This document shows, one piece after another, positions 35,146 to 45,666 of a stretch of DNA of 64,000 nucleotides (positions within the stretch are counted from its first letter, which is position 1; the number at the start of each line of letters is the position of its first letter). The notes beneath the pieces are model-generated. The model was not told the origin of the DNA. It searched no databases and worked only from the letters and a program-made list of their open reading frames with translations. The DNA is taken from positions 744,001 to 808,000 of the forward strand of contig JAXMDM010000003.1 of NCBI GenBank assembly GCA_046348835.1, in the 5' to 3' direction. A program made the position numbers and the translations under genes. The stretch is from Defluviicoccus sp046348835 (GTDB lineage Bacteria; Pseudomonadota; Alphaproteobacteria; Rhodospirillales; Defluviicoccaceae).

Positions 35146-35254
35146 TCGGTTGGTTCCTCGCTTCCGCCTCCTTGCACGGGCGGGCGGTTTGCTTCACATC
35201 AAACGCAGCCGGGTATGCGGCTGATGGGTGTCGAGAGCGGCGGAAGGCGGCGTT

Positions 35255-35719
35255 ATGAGTGGCAGAGGAGGACGGCATCGGCTGGCGGCGGCTGTGGCGG
35301 GCCTTTGGCTGGCGGTGGCCGGGTGGGCAATCCATGGCGGCGGCGCCCGCGCCGAGGAAGCCGCCCCGTCCGTCGTTGCCGTCGATGCCGCCGGCCTCGT
35401 CGGCCTGCGCGAACAAGGTGCCTTGGTGATCGACGTTCGTCGCCCGGATGAGTGGCGGGCGACCGGGGTCATTCCCGGCAGCAGCCTGATCACCGCCTTC
35501 GATGCCGACGGACGCCCGGTTCCGGGCTTTCTCGCCGAAGTGCAGGCGGTGGCGGGCAAGGACAGGCCGGTGGCGCTGATCTGCCGCTCGGGCAACCGCT
35601 CGGCGATGGCGGCGCGGATGCTCACCGCGGACGGCTACGGTCCGGTCTACAACATCGCCGGGGGGATCGGTGCCTGGTCGGCGGCGGGCGGTCCCTTGGT
35701 GCCATGTCCCAAGTGCTGA
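35255..35719 (+). CDS. Exported rhodanese-like protein
   Basis: A 154-residue single-domain rhodanese with an N-terminal signal peptide (RLAAAVAGLWLAVAGWAI to ARAEE). The fold is seen in LVIDVRRPDEWRATGVIPGS and VYNIAGGIGAWSAAGGPL, and the active loop is CRSGNRS with Cys110. It probably transfers sulfane sulfur in the periplasm. The last 16 bases overlap the start of rlmN. A further terminal PCPKC motif with two cysteines is unusual for a rhodanese and might be a metal or redox site. Confidence 0.85.
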   Translation: MSGRGGRHRLAAAVAGLWLAVAGWAIHGGGARAEEAAPSVVAVDAAGLVGLREQGALVIDVRRPDEWRATGVIPGSSLITAFDADGRPVPGFLAEVQAVAGKDRPVALICRSGNRSAMAARMLTADGYGPVYNIAGGIGAWSAAGGPLVPCPKC

Positions 35720-36885
35720 ACGCGGCCGCCGCCGCCGCGGCGACGGCGGCGCGACCGAACCTCATCGGCATCGAGCGGCCGGCGCTGGTGGAGGCGATGG
35801 CCGGTATCGGCGAGGCGCCGTTCCGCGCCCGCCAGCTATGGCACTGGCTCTACGTTCGCGGCGTCTCCGACTTCGCGGCGATGACGACCCTGTCGCGGCC
35901 GTTGCGGGCCGAACTCGCCCGCCATTTCCGCCTCGACCGGCCGACGGTTAGCGTGCGCCACGATTCCGCCGACGGCACCCGGAAGTGGCTGCTCCGGTTC
36001 GACGACGGCAATCAGGCGGAAACGGTGTTCATCCCCGAGGAGGACCGCGGCGCGGTATGCGTCTCCTCGCAGGTGGGGTGCACGCTCACCTGTCGCTTCT
36101 GCCATACCGGCACCCAGCCCCTGGTGCGCAACCTTTCGTCGGGCGAGATCGTCGGCCAGTTTCTCCTCGCTCGCGACAGCTATGGCGAATGGCCGGCGCC
36201 GGTGGGCCAACGGATGGTCTCCAACGTCGTTCTGATGGGGATGGGCGAGCCCCTGTTCAACTATGAGAACGTGGCCGCGGCGTTGCGGATCCTGATGGAC
36301 CCGGAAGGGATCGCGGTTTCGCGGCGACGGATCACCCTGTCCACCGCCGGGGTGGTGCCGATGATCCACCGCGTCGGGGCCGAGTTGGGGGTCAAGCTGG
36401 CGGTCAGCCTGCACGCACCGACCGACGCGGTGCGCGACGTGCTGGTACCGCTCAACAAGAAGTATCCCATCGCCGAACTCATGCGGGCCTGCCGCGACTA
36501 TCCGGGCGCCGACAACGCGCGCCGCATCACCTTCGAATACGCGATGCTGCAGGGGGTGAACGACTCGCCCGCCGACGCCAAGGCGCTGGCGAAGCTGGTG
36601 GCCGGCATTCCCTGCAAGTTCAACCTTATTCCGTTCAACCCGTGGCCGGGGGCGCCCTACGCGTGCTCCAGCGACGAGGCGATGACCCGGTTCGCGGCGA
36701 TTCTCAACGCCGCCGGCTATACCGCTCCGGTCCGGACGCCGCGGGGGCGGGATATCATGGCCGCCTGCGGTCAGCTCAAGTCCGCCAGCGAGCGGCACCG
36801 GCGGCTTCGATCGCCGGACGGGCCACCCGTCGCGTCCGCCGGTGCGGACGGTGCCCTGTCACCCACGGGTACGGCGACCCCATAA
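35704..36885 (+). CDS. rlmN: Dual-specificity 23S rRNA/tRNA adenine C2-methyltransferase
   Basis: A 393-residue radical SAM enzyme. The cluster motif CTLTCRFC places the three cysteines at 126, 130 and 133. Other family marks are FIPEEDRGAVCVSSQVGC, VVLMGMGEPLFNYENV, LSTAGVVPMIHRV, AVSLHAPTDAVRDVLVPLNKKYPI and PFNPWPGAPYACSS, where the cysteine forms the methylated intermediate. It methylates A2503 of 23S rRNA and A37 of several tRNAs. The ATG at 35704 lies inside the rhodanese gene, so the two overlap by 16 bp. A 40-residue Pro/Ala-rich tail extends beyond the usual end. Confidence 0.94.
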   Translation: MSQVLNAAAAAAATAARPNLIGIERPALVEAMAGIGEAPFRARQLWHWLYVRGVSDFAAMTTLSRPLRAELARHFRLDRPTVSVRHDSADGTRKWLLRFDDGNQAETVFIPEEDRGAVCVSSQVGCTLTCRFCHTGTQPLVRNLSSGEIVGQFLLARDSYGEWPAPVGQRMVSNVVLMGMGEPLFNYENVAAALRILMDPEGIAVSRRRITLSTAGVVPMIHRVGAELGVKLAVSLHAPTDAVRDVLVPLNKKYPIAELMRACRDYPGADNARRITFEYAMLQGVNDSPADAKALAKLVAGIPCKFNLIPFNPWPGAPYACSSDEAMTRFAAILNAAGYTAPVRTPRGRDIMAACGQLKSASERHRRLRSPDGPPVASAGADGALSPTGTATP

Positions 36886-36919
36886 CCAGACCAGTCCGGC
36901 TCTAGGAGGAACACAGCAG

Positions 36920-37435
36920 ATGCGGTTGCGCGTATGGCTCGGGCTGATCTTGTTGTTGGGCTTGATCGGCGGAGGCTGGTGGTTGTTCGGCGGCCGCCCC
37001 CGCGGCGAAGTGGGATCGGTTTCCACCGAATTCCACTGGCTCGGCCCCAATGATCGGATCGTCGTCGACGGCTTCGACGATCCGGAGGTGGGCGGCGTCG
37101 CCTGCCACGTCGCCCGTCCCGAACGCGGCGGCGCCAAGGGCGCGGCCGGAATCGCCGACGAGGTCGCCGAAGCCAGCATCGCCTGCCGGCAGATCGGCCC
37201 GATCGTCGTCCGCGACACGCTGAAGGATGGGGAGACGGTGTTCGACGAGCGCCGCTCGCTGATCTTCAAGTCGCTGCAGGTGGTCCGCTTTTTCGATGCG
37301 AAGCGGAATGTCCTGGTCTACGTGGCTTACACGGACCGGGTCCTCACCGGCTCGCCGCACAGCTCGATTTCGAGCGTGCCGCTGATGCCGTGGGCCGGGG
37401 TGCCGCCCAAGCTGCCGGCGACAACCGCCGGGTGA
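36920..37435 (+). CDS. creA: CreA-family protein
   Basis: A 171-residue protein with an N-terminal hydrophobic anchor or signal (VWLGLILLLGLIGGGWWLF). The mature part has the CreA pattern: EVGSVSTEFHWLGPNDRIVVDGFDDPEVGGVACHVARPERGG, SIACRQIGPIVVRDTLKDGE, FKSLQVVRFFDAKRNVLVYVAYTDRVLTGSPHSSISSVPLMPW. Two conserved cysteines could pair. CreA is a periplasmic protein of unknown function found next to creBCD in E. coli but alone here. AGGAGG lies about ten bases before the ATG. The gene follows rlmN closely and may be co-transcribed. Confidence 0.9.
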   Translation: MRLRVWLGLILLLGLIGGGWWLFGGRPRGEVGSVSTEFHWLGPNDRIVVDGFDDPEVGGVACHVARPERGGAKGAAGIADEVAEASIACRQIGPIVVRDTLKDGETVFDERRSLIFKSLQVVRFFDAKRNVLVYVAYTDRVLTGSPHSSISSVPLMPWAGVPPKLPATTAG

Positions 37436-37479
37436 TCCGTCCGGCGGCGTCCCGTGAGGCGGCAAGTGCGCTTATGCGC

Positions 37480-37800
37480 TTAAGGGTGCAGTTCGATGAG
37501 CGAGTTCGGTGACTCGTAACGGACCGGCGGGCCTAGCTCTTCGAACTTGAACAGACCGTAGACCCGCTGACCATTGAAGTCGAGGACGCGAAGCTGATCG
37601 GTTTCATGGATGTCGTGGGCGACGGCGGCGAAATGGGTCCCGTAGCGCTTCTCGGCGACTTCGATCGGAATTTCATAGGCAATGAACTTCTCGATCCCCT
37701 TGGCGGCAAGCTTGCTCAACAACGGTGGCGATGTGGGCGAGTCACAGGTGGTCAGGACCACCATCGGACCGGCACCGGTGAGCAACATCAAGCATTTCAT
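37480..37800 (-). CDS. Conserved small cytosolic protein of unknown function
   Basis: The 106-residue product begins MKCLMLLTGAGPMVVLTTCDSP and continues with LAAKGIEKFIAYEIPIEVAEKRYGTHFAAVAHDIHETDQLRVLDFNG, ending VYGLFKFEELGPPVRYES. Mixed alpha/beta pattern without signal peptide or membrane segment. I recall similar short proteins in other alphaproteobacteria, but I know no function. It is convergent with creA. Confidence 0.7.
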   Translation of the reverse strand: MKCLMLLTGAGPMVVLTTCDSPTSPPLLSKLAAKGIEKFIAYEIPIEVAEKRYGTHFAAVAHDIHETDQLRVLDFNGQRVYGLFKFEELGPPVRYESPNSLIELHP

Positions 37801-37944
37801 CGATTAATCCCCTCCATTTTACGACGACTTCAACCCTAGGCGCGGTGCCTCTAGCACAGGTTTGCGCCAACCGCCACCGCCGCCACTGCAATGCAGCCAT
37901 GGGCTGACGCAGACGAACGCGGTGCGCCATCGGCCCGCGCACTT

Positions 37945-38388
37945 TCAGAACTGGTAGCGGCGCAGGATGGTGAGCGCCGAGATGACGCCGCACAGCTTTT
38001 CGGTCGCCGGATCCACCACCGGCATGCGGAGCGTTCCCTCGGCGAGCAAAACCAGGGCTTCGCCCAAAGGCGTGTCCGGCCTCATCACCGGACAGTTGGT
38101 GTCGACGAAATCGGCGACCCGCCGGCCGAGCTGCGGCTGAATGCGCTGATCCACGTCACCGACGGTTTCCCATTCGGCTTCCTGCGCCGACTGGTCTCCC
38201 TCCGGCAGCAGAAGCTTGGCGAGGGTGAACGAGGTAATCTCGCCGACGTACTTGTCATTGGCGTCAATGACGATGAGCTGCTGCAGGTGGTGTTTGATCA
38301 TCCGGGCCAGCGCGGCGCTGAGCGGTGCCGTATCCAGCACCGTCGACGTGGCGGCGACGGATCGAACCATAAAATGGCGGACGAGCAT
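37945..38388 (-). CDS. CBS-domain protein
   Basis: A 147-residue protein consisting essentially of two CBS motifs: VRHFMVRSVAATSTVLDTAPLSAALARMIKHHLQQLIVIDANDKYVGEITSFTLAKL and VADFVDTNCPVMRPDTPLGEALVLLAEGTLRMPVVDPATEKLCGVISALTIL. Such pairs bind adenine nucleotides and regulate transporters or enzymes; standalone proteins of this kind usually have unknown partners. The ATG at 38388 follows AGGAGGTCCCGA. It points away from the pyrophosphatase gene. Confidence 0.85.
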   Translation of the reverse strand: MLVRHFMVRSVAATSTVLDTAPLSAALARMIKHHLQQLIVIDANDKYVGEITSFTLAKLLLPEGDQSAQEAEWETVGDVDQRIQPQLGRRVADFVDTNCPVMRPDTPLGEALVLLAEGTLRMPVVDPATEKLCGVISALTILRRYQF

Positions 38389-38772
38389 TCGGGACCTCCT
38401 GATCCGGGGGATGCCTTCGGCCGAGCCGGTCGCCGACGGCACGTCGGTAAGCGGCCATTCTCCTCACCTGGTCCAGCCGTTGCAACATCACCGGCCGAAG
38501 AAGCATGCGTCATCCGGAAGGGATAGACAGACTGAACGTATGTCATTACAGAAGATAAGGATCGGTATAAGAATTGCTATGGGTCGCGATCGGGAGGCGG
38601 GACGGTCCGGTCAACAACGCCGAATGGCGAACCAACGTGCAGACCGAATATTGTAGAGCGAATACGGGTAGCATTACGCTATTCGCCAGTCAGAGACGAA
38701 GCTGCAACACAGGCCGAACTTATCGGGTATTTGGCCCATTACACCGTTTCAGCTTTTGCAGTGGAGTGCACA
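38389..38772. other. Divergent spacer before the pyrophosphatase gene
   Basis: A 384-bp stretch without a credible gene. The half nearer the pyrophosphatase gene is noticeably AT-richer (around 38530-38760) and should hold the promoters for both flanking genes. No clear consensus promoter was identified. Confidence 0.35.
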
Positions 38773-40872
<2,100 letters not shown>

Positions 40873-40891
40873 ACGACCTCGACCAACGGGG

Positions 40892-40940
40892 CGTGTGCCG
40901 TCCGCCTCCTTCTCGGGAGCGGACGGCACACGGGTTTTTT
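40892..40940 (+). terminator. Intrinsic terminator after hppA
   Basis: CGTGTGCCGTCCGC (40892-40905) pairs perfectly with GCGGACGGCACACG (40919-40932), a 14-bp stem, followed by GGTTTTTT. This isolates hppA from argG. Confidence 0.95.
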
Positions 40941-41050
40941 GGCGCGCCTTGTTTTTCCGCCGCTTCTCGCCGTCCATCTCCCGCGCTCCCTTGCTGAAGC
41001 CGCCCGGCCCCCTATACTCCGCCGCCAACGATGCAGGGAGGAATGGCGGT

Positions 41051-42259
41051 ATGTCGCAGGCGGTTCGCAAGGTGGTCCTGGCCTATTCGGGCGGGCTCGA
41101 TACCTCGGTGCTCCTGCGTTGGCTCAAGGACAGGTACGATTGCGAGATCGTCACCTTCACCGCCGATGTCGGCCAGGGCGAGGAGGTGGAGCCGGCGCGG
41201 GCGAAGGCGGAAATGATGGGGATCAAGGAGATCTTCATCGAGGACCTGCGTGAGGATTTCGTCCGCGATTACGTGTTCCCGATGTTCCGGGCGAACGCCC
41301 TCTACGAAGGGACCTACCTGCTCGGCACCTCCATCGCCCGGCCGCTGATTGCCAAGCGGCAGATCGAGATCGCCCGCAGCGTCGGCGCCGATGCGGTCGC
41401 GCACGGGGCGACCGGCAAGGGCAACGACCAGGTCCGCTTCGAGCTCACCTACTATGCCCTCGAACCCGACATCCGGGTCATCGCGCCGTGGCGGGAGTGG
41501 GATCTGGATTCGCGGGCGAAGCTGATCGAGTACGCCCGGGCGCACCAGATTCCGGTCCCGACCGACAAGGAAGGGGAGGCGCCCTATTCCATGGACGCCA
41601 ACCTCCTGCACATTTCCTACGAGGGGAAGGCGCTGGAGGACCCCTGGGTCGGCCCCGACGAGGAGATGTTCCGGCTGTCGGTGTCGCCGGAGGCCGCCCC
41701 CGACAAGGCGACCGAGATCGTCATCGGTTTTGCCGCCGGCGATCCGGTGTCGGTGGACGGCGAGTTGCTGACCCCGGCGGCGCTGCTCGACCGGCTCAAC
41801 AAGATCGCCGGTGCCAATGGCGTCGGCCGCGTCGATCTGGTGGAGAACCGGTTCGTCGGAATGAAGTCCCGCGGCGTCTATGAGACGCCGGGCGGCACGG
41901 TGCTGCTCATCGCCCATCGGGCGATCGAAAGCCTGACCCTCGACCGGGGCGCCGCCCACCTGAAGGACGAATTGATGCCGCGCTATGCCGAGCTCATCTA
42001 CAACGGCTTCTGGTTTTCCCCGGAGCGGCTCGCCTTGCAGACGCTGATCGACCAGTCGCAGGCCAGGGTCAGCGGCGAGGTGCGGCTGAAACTCTACAAG
42101 GGCAACGTCATCGTCACCGGCCGCCGCTCTCCCTACAGCCTCTACGACCAGGACATCGCCACCTTCGAGGCCGACCGCGTCTACGACCAGCGCGACGCCG
42201 AGGGCTTCATCAAGTTGAACGCGCTGCGCCTGCGCCTGGGGGCCAGGCGAAACGCCTAG
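41051..42259 (+). CDS. argG: Argininosuccinate synthase
   Basis: The 402-residue enzyme starts KVVLAYSGGLDTSVLLRWL, with the SGGLDTS ATP pyrophosphatase loop, and has the conserved GNDQVRFELTYYAL, IAPWREW, KEGEAPYSMDANLLHISYEG and GMKSRGVYETPGGT segments. It joins citrulline and aspartate with ATP in arginine synthesis. GGGAGG lies about ten bases before the ATG at 41051; the longer open frame upstream covers the hppA terminator. Length matches the family. argH is not adjacent. Confidence 0.96.
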   Translation: MSQAVRKVVLAYSGGLDTSVLLRWLKDRYDCEIVTFTADVGQGEEVEPARAKAEMMGIKEIFIEDLREDFVRDYVFPMFRANALYEGTYLLGTSIARPLIAKRQIEIARSVGADAVAHGATGKGNDQVRFELTYYALEPDIRVIAPWREWDLDSRAKLIEYARAHQIPVPTDKEGEAPYSMDANLLHISYEGKALEDPWVGPDEEMFRLSVSPEAAPDKATEIVIGFAAGDPVSVDGELLTPAALLDRLNKIAGANGVGRVDLVENRFVGMKSRGVYETPGGTVLLIAHRAIESLTLDRGAAHLKDELMPRYAELIYNGFWFSPERLALQTLIDQSQARVSGEVRLKLYKGNVIVTGRRSPYSLYDQDIATFEADRVYDQRDAEGFIKLNALRLRLGARRNA

Positions 42260-42291
42260 GCCGCGCCGGACACAACGGGGAGGAACCTCAA

Positions 42292-43305
42292 GTGCGCGTC
42301 TTTCAGGTGCAAGACGATTGGTCAATGGCGCATCTGCAATTGGCCGAACGGCCGGAGCCGGCCGCCGGGCCGGGGCAGGTCTTGCTGCAGATGAAGGCGG
42401 CGTCGCTCAACTATCGGGACCTGCTGGTGCCGAAGCGCGGCTACGGCGCCCTCACCGGGACCCTTCCGCTCATTCCGGTCTCGGACGGCGTCGGGGTGGT
42501 GGTCGCCGTGGGCGACGGGGTCACCCGGCTCCGAGTGGGCGACCGGGTCTGCCCCACCATGATCCAGGGTTGGATCGCCGGGGAGGCGACGGCGGAGCGG
42601 CTGCGACGGACCCTGGGCGGGCCGCTCGACGGGGTGATGGCCGAGTTCATGGCGGTGGACGCCGAGGGCGTGGTCAAGGTGCCGCCCCATCTGAGCGATG
42701 AGGAGGCGGCGACGCTTCCCTGCGCCGCGCTCACCGCCTGGAGCGCCATCGTCACCGAGGGCCGGGTGCGCGCCGGCGACACCGTTCTCGTCCAGGGCTG
42801 CGGCGGGGTTTCGCTGTTCGCCCTCCAGTTCGCCAAGCTGCAGGGCGCCCGCGTCGTGGTCATCTCCAGCCGCGACGAACGGCTCGATCGGGCGCGGGCC
42901 CTCGGTGCCGACATCGCCATCAACTACACGGCGACGCCGGCGTGGGGGCGGGCGGCGCGGGAACAGGCGGGCGGCGACGGGGTCGATCATGTAGTCGAGG
43001 TCGGCGGCGCGGCGACGCTGCCGCAGACCCTGCGCGCCGTGCGCACCGGGGGGGCGATCAGCCTGATCGGCGTGGTCGCCGGGGGGCGGGGGGAGGTCAA
43101 TATGGGACCGATCGTCACCCGCCAAATCAGGCTGCAGGGGATTACCGTCGGCAGCCGCGACGGCTTCGAGGCGATGCTACGAGCGGTCGAGCAGCACCGG
43201 CTGCGGCCGGTGGTCGACCGGGTCTATGGCTTCGACGAACTACACCCGGCGCTCGACTACCTGGCCTCCGGCGCCCAGTTCGGCAAGATCTGCATCCGCC
43301 ACTGA
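42292..43305 (+). CDS. Zinc-type alcohol dehydrogenase-like oxidoreductase
   Basis: A 337-residue medium-chain dehydrogenase/reductase with LNYRDLLVPKRGYG, IPVSDGVGVVVAVGDGVTRLRVGDRV, the coenzyme motif VQGCGGVSLFALQFAK and VVEVGGAATLPQTLRAVRTGGAISLIGV. The usual catalytic cysteine and four structural-zinc cysteines are absent, so it is probably a zinc-independent NAD(P)H reductase. The GTG start at 42292 follows GGGGAGGAACC. It lies 32 bp behind argG on the same strand but has no evident link to arginine synthesis. Confidence 0.86.
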   Translation: MRVFQVQDDWSMAHLQLAERPEPAAGPGQVLLQMKAASLNYRDLLVPKRGYGALTGTLPLIPVSDGVGVVVAVGDGVTRLRVGDRVCPTMIQGWIAGEATAERLRRTLGGPLDGVMAEFMAVDAEGVVKVPPHLSDEEAATLPCAALTAWSAIVTEGRVRAGDTVLVQGCGGVSLFALQFAKLQGARVVVISSRDERLDRARALGADIAINYTATPAWGRAAREQAGGDGVDHVVEVGGAATLPQTLRAVRTGGAISLIGVVAGGRGEVNMGPIVTRQIRLQGITVGSRDGFEAMLRAVEQHRLRPVVDRVYGFDELHPALDYLASGAQFGKICIRH

Positions 43306-43349
43306 CGCCGAACCGCCGTCGGCCCGGACCAGGAGTCCCGGCTGCGGCG

Positions 43350-43676
43350 CTAACGGCGGCGGGACTGGGCGAAGAGGAAGCGGATCTCGTCCTTGGTGAG
43401 CACGGCGCAGAGATCGGCGTCGTCGTCGAAGCGGGTGCTTCGGCGCCGCTCGTAGGGCTGACCGTCGCTGCCGTAGAGACGCCGGTCCTGGCAGTCGCGG
43501 CGCTCGGAGAACTCGCGAAAGCCGTAGGGGCGAGGCTCCTCGGACGGAGGCTGATGCGGTATGGAGCCGCGCCGGTCGCGGCCGCCGCGCCGGTCCTGTC
43601 CCGACCGCCGTTCCTGCCGTTGGCGGTCTTCCCGCCGACGGCTGTCCAAATCCTGAAGCGTGTCCTGAGCGCTCAT
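43350..43676 (-). CDS. Arginine-rich hypothetical protein
   Basis: This 108-residue protein has an extremely basic N-terminal half (DSRRREDRQRQERRSGQDRR and similar) and a more ordered end: YGFREFSERRDCQDRRLYGSDGQPYERRRSTRF, then DDDADLCAVLTKDEIRFLFAQ. The end looks like a short folded module, the start disordered. No family is recognised; nucleic-acid binding is a guess based on charge. It is convergent with the oxidoreductase gene. Confidence 0.5.
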   Translation of the reverse strand: MSAQDTLQDLDSRRREDRQRQERRSGQDRRGGRDRRGSIPHQPPSEEPRPYGFREFSERRDCQDRRLYGSDGQPYERRRSTRFDDDADLCAVLTKDEIRFLFAQSRRR

Positions 43677-43890
43677 CTGCCGCCCTCGATCCCGCACCGG
43701 TTACCCTGATGGCGGCCGCCTTGTTCTCGCGTTATGGCCGCACCGAATACCAACAGTATATTAAAAGTTGTGGGTTCTGCCAATGCAAATGCGCGCGCTT
43801 GTACCGTTAGCACGCCCCACGGGCGGTCCGGCAACACCCGACCGGGTACCAATGCGGTCAGGCCCCATTAGGCCGCGCCAGGCCGCATCA

Positions 43891-44673
43891 TCAGGCCACG
43901 GTGGCGAGCAGGCGGTCGACGAAGGCGGGGACGATCTGGCTCGCCGGCCCATAGAGGGTCTCGGCGAACAGGGTCGCGCCCGACGACGGCTCCAGATTCA
44001 ACTCGACGCTGTGGGCGCGGGTGTACATGCGCACGTGACTGACGAAGCTCGCCGCCGGGTAGACGCTGCCCGAGGTGCCCACCGACACGAACAGGGTGCA
44101 GCGGTCGAGGGCGCGATAGATGGCGTCCATGCCGATGGGCATCTCGCCGAACCAGACGACATGGGGGCGAAGGAAACGGACTTGCCCACAGGACGGGCAG
44201 GCATGATCGACCGAGAGGTCCTCGCTCCAGTCCCGGATCGTCTCGCACGCCTCGCAGCGGATCTTGCGCAACTCGCCGTGCATGTGGAGGACGTTCTGGC
44301 TGCCGGCGCGCTCGTGCAGATCGTCGATGTTCTGGGTGACGACGAAGACATCGTCGGGCCATTCCGCCTCCAGCCGGGCGAGCGCCGTATGGGCGGCGTT
44401 GGGTCGGATCGCCGGGTCGTTGAGGCGGCGGCGGCGCTGGTTGTAGAACTCGTGCACCAGCGGCGGATTGCGGCGAAACCCTTCCGGCGTCGCCACGTCC
44501 TCGAGATTGACCTTGGCCCAGATGCCGTCGGCGCAGCGGAAGGTGTCGAGCCCGGATTCCTTGGAGATGCCGGCGCCGGTGAGAACGACGATGCCACCGG
44601 GGCCGCCCGGGCCGCCCGGGCGGCCCGGATCTCTCGCCGCGTCTCGGCCGCTTCGGGGGTGGCGGTTGCGCAT
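43891..44673 (-). CDS. cobB: NAD-dependent sirtuin deacylase (CobB type)
   Basis: A 260-residue sirtuin: VVLTGAGISKESGLDTFR binds NAD, VVTQNIDDLHERAG and LHMHGEL (catalytic His) follow, the zinc site is CEAC...CPSC and the end has VGTSGSVYPAASFV. Tyr-x-x-Arg in VHEFYNQRRR matches the substrate-pocket pair of class III sirtuins, which favour succinyl and malonyl lysines. The N-terminal 25 residues include an unusual RPGGPGGPGG stretch encoded by a GC-rich near-palindrome (about 44596-44630). The gene is divergent from the LMW-PTP gene. Confidence 0.92.
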   Translation of the reverse strand: MRNRHPRSGRDAARDPGRPGGPGGPGGIVVLTGAGISKESGLDTFRCADGIWAKVNLEDVATPEGFRRNPPLVHEFYNQRRRRLNDPAIRPNAAHTALARLEAEWPDDVFVVTQNIDDLHERAGSQNVLHMHGELRKIRCEACETIRDWSEDLSVDHACPSCGQVRFLRPHVVWFGEMPIGMDAIYRALDRCTLFVSVGTSGSVYPAASFVSHVRMYTRAHSVELNLEPSSGATLFAETLYGPASQIVPAFVDRLLATVA

Positions 44674-44738
44674 AGACCTTACATCCTGGCAGGGGCAGAC
44701 AGCGTCGTACGATGATCAACCTCGTCAAGGATCGCCCC

Positions 44739-45233
44739 ATGGTCAAGCCCACGGTTGAGCCGCTCGGTATCCTGTTCGTCTGTCTCGGCAACATCTGCCG
44801 ATCCCCCGCGGCGGAGGGCGTGTTCCGGCAGCGGGCGGCGGAGGCGGGGCTGGCACCGAGGGTCTTCGCCGACAGCGCCGGCACGTCCGATTGGAATCTG
44901 GGCCGGCCGCCCGACCGGCGCAGCCTGGCCGAGGCCAAGCGGCGCGGGGTCAGCCTCGGTCGCCTGCGTGCGCGCCAGGTGCGCGCCGACGATTTCCGCC
45001 GCTTCCATCTGATCCTGGTGATGGACCGGGCGAACCTGATGGCGCTGAACTCCATCCGTCCTCCCGGGTCGCCGGCGGACCTGCGGCTGTTTCTCGACTT
45101 CGCCCCCGAAGCCGGTCGCCCCGACGTCCCCGACCCCTATCACGGCGGCGCTGGCCACTTCCGCGAGATGTTCGACCTGATCGAGGCGGGCGTTGCCGGC
45201 CTGATCGCCCATCTTCGCGCCGATCTCGGGTGA
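44739..45233 (+). CDS. Low-molecular-weight protein-tyrosine phosphatase-like protein
   Basis: The 164-residue product has the P-loop VCLGNICRSP, with Cys15 and Arg21 in the C-x5-R arrangement, and the general-acid region DVPDPYHGGAGHFREMFDLIEAG. SAGTSDWNLGRPPDRR also matches the family. Such enzymes dephosphorylate tyrosine kinases in exopolysaccharide systems or small molecules. The ATG at 44739 is chosen as AAGGA lies 8 nt upstream; an ATG nine codons earlier has no site. Confidence 0.9.
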   Translation: MVKPTVEPLGILFVCLGNICRSPAAEGVFRQRAAEAGLAPRVFADSAGTSDWNLGRPPDRRSLAEAKRRGVSLGRLRARQVRADDFRRFHLILVMDRANLMALNSIRPPGSPADLRLFLDFAPEAGRPDVPDPYHGGAGHFREMFDLIEAGVAGLIAHLRADLG

Positions 45234-45243
45234 GGGGGTTACT

Positions 45244-45394
45244 ATGCCCTCGCCCCATAGGAGAGGGGTGCGAAACTGCCCTCGCCCCTCGGGGAGAGGG
45301 CGGCGCGCAGCGCCGGGTGAGGGGCGGTTGCCGGGAAATCAATGGATTATCGCCGTCACCCTGACCCTCTCCCTAAGGGAGAGGGAACGCTTTG
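45244..45394. repeat. Composite palindromic intergenic repeat, copy B
   Basis: GCCCTCGCCCCTCGGGGAGA continuing into GGGCGGCGCGCAGCGCCGGG, a spacer of about 40 bp, then CACCCTGACCCTCTCCC and GGGAGAGGGAACGC. The order and sequence match copy A at 13817-13935 closely. It begins 10 bp after the LMW-PTP stop. Confidence 0.7.
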
Positions 45395-45504
45395 CCGTTC
45401 TGCCCGGCCCGGACTCCCGCAGGTGAAGCCGGCGAGATGAGCATTGCCGCTCGACGGCCGCCATCCTCGCCAACTTCCCAGCCAAACCAGCGCCTGGCGG
45501 GGGG

Positions 45505-45545
45505 ATGATCGCGGCGGTCGCCCTCCGTTGAGTTGCTGCTATCCC
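45505..45545 (+). repeat. Direct repeat, left copy, flanking the beta-propeller gene
   Basis: ATGATCGCGGCGGTCGCCCT, then CCGTTGAG and TGCTGCTATCCC. The right copy is at 46945-46986. The first 28 bases agree at 26 positions and the CTGCTATCCC end is shared after a 1-bp shift. Confidence 0.75.
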
Positions 45546-45666
45546 GCCGCAACAGAAATCAGGGTGCCCGGGTCGCGGGTTGACCATTAGGGATTCAATT
45601 ATTAACTATTGTTAACTTTGTAGAGCTTCCGACCAAAGTGGGAGGAAGAAGGGTCTTTAGGGGGGT

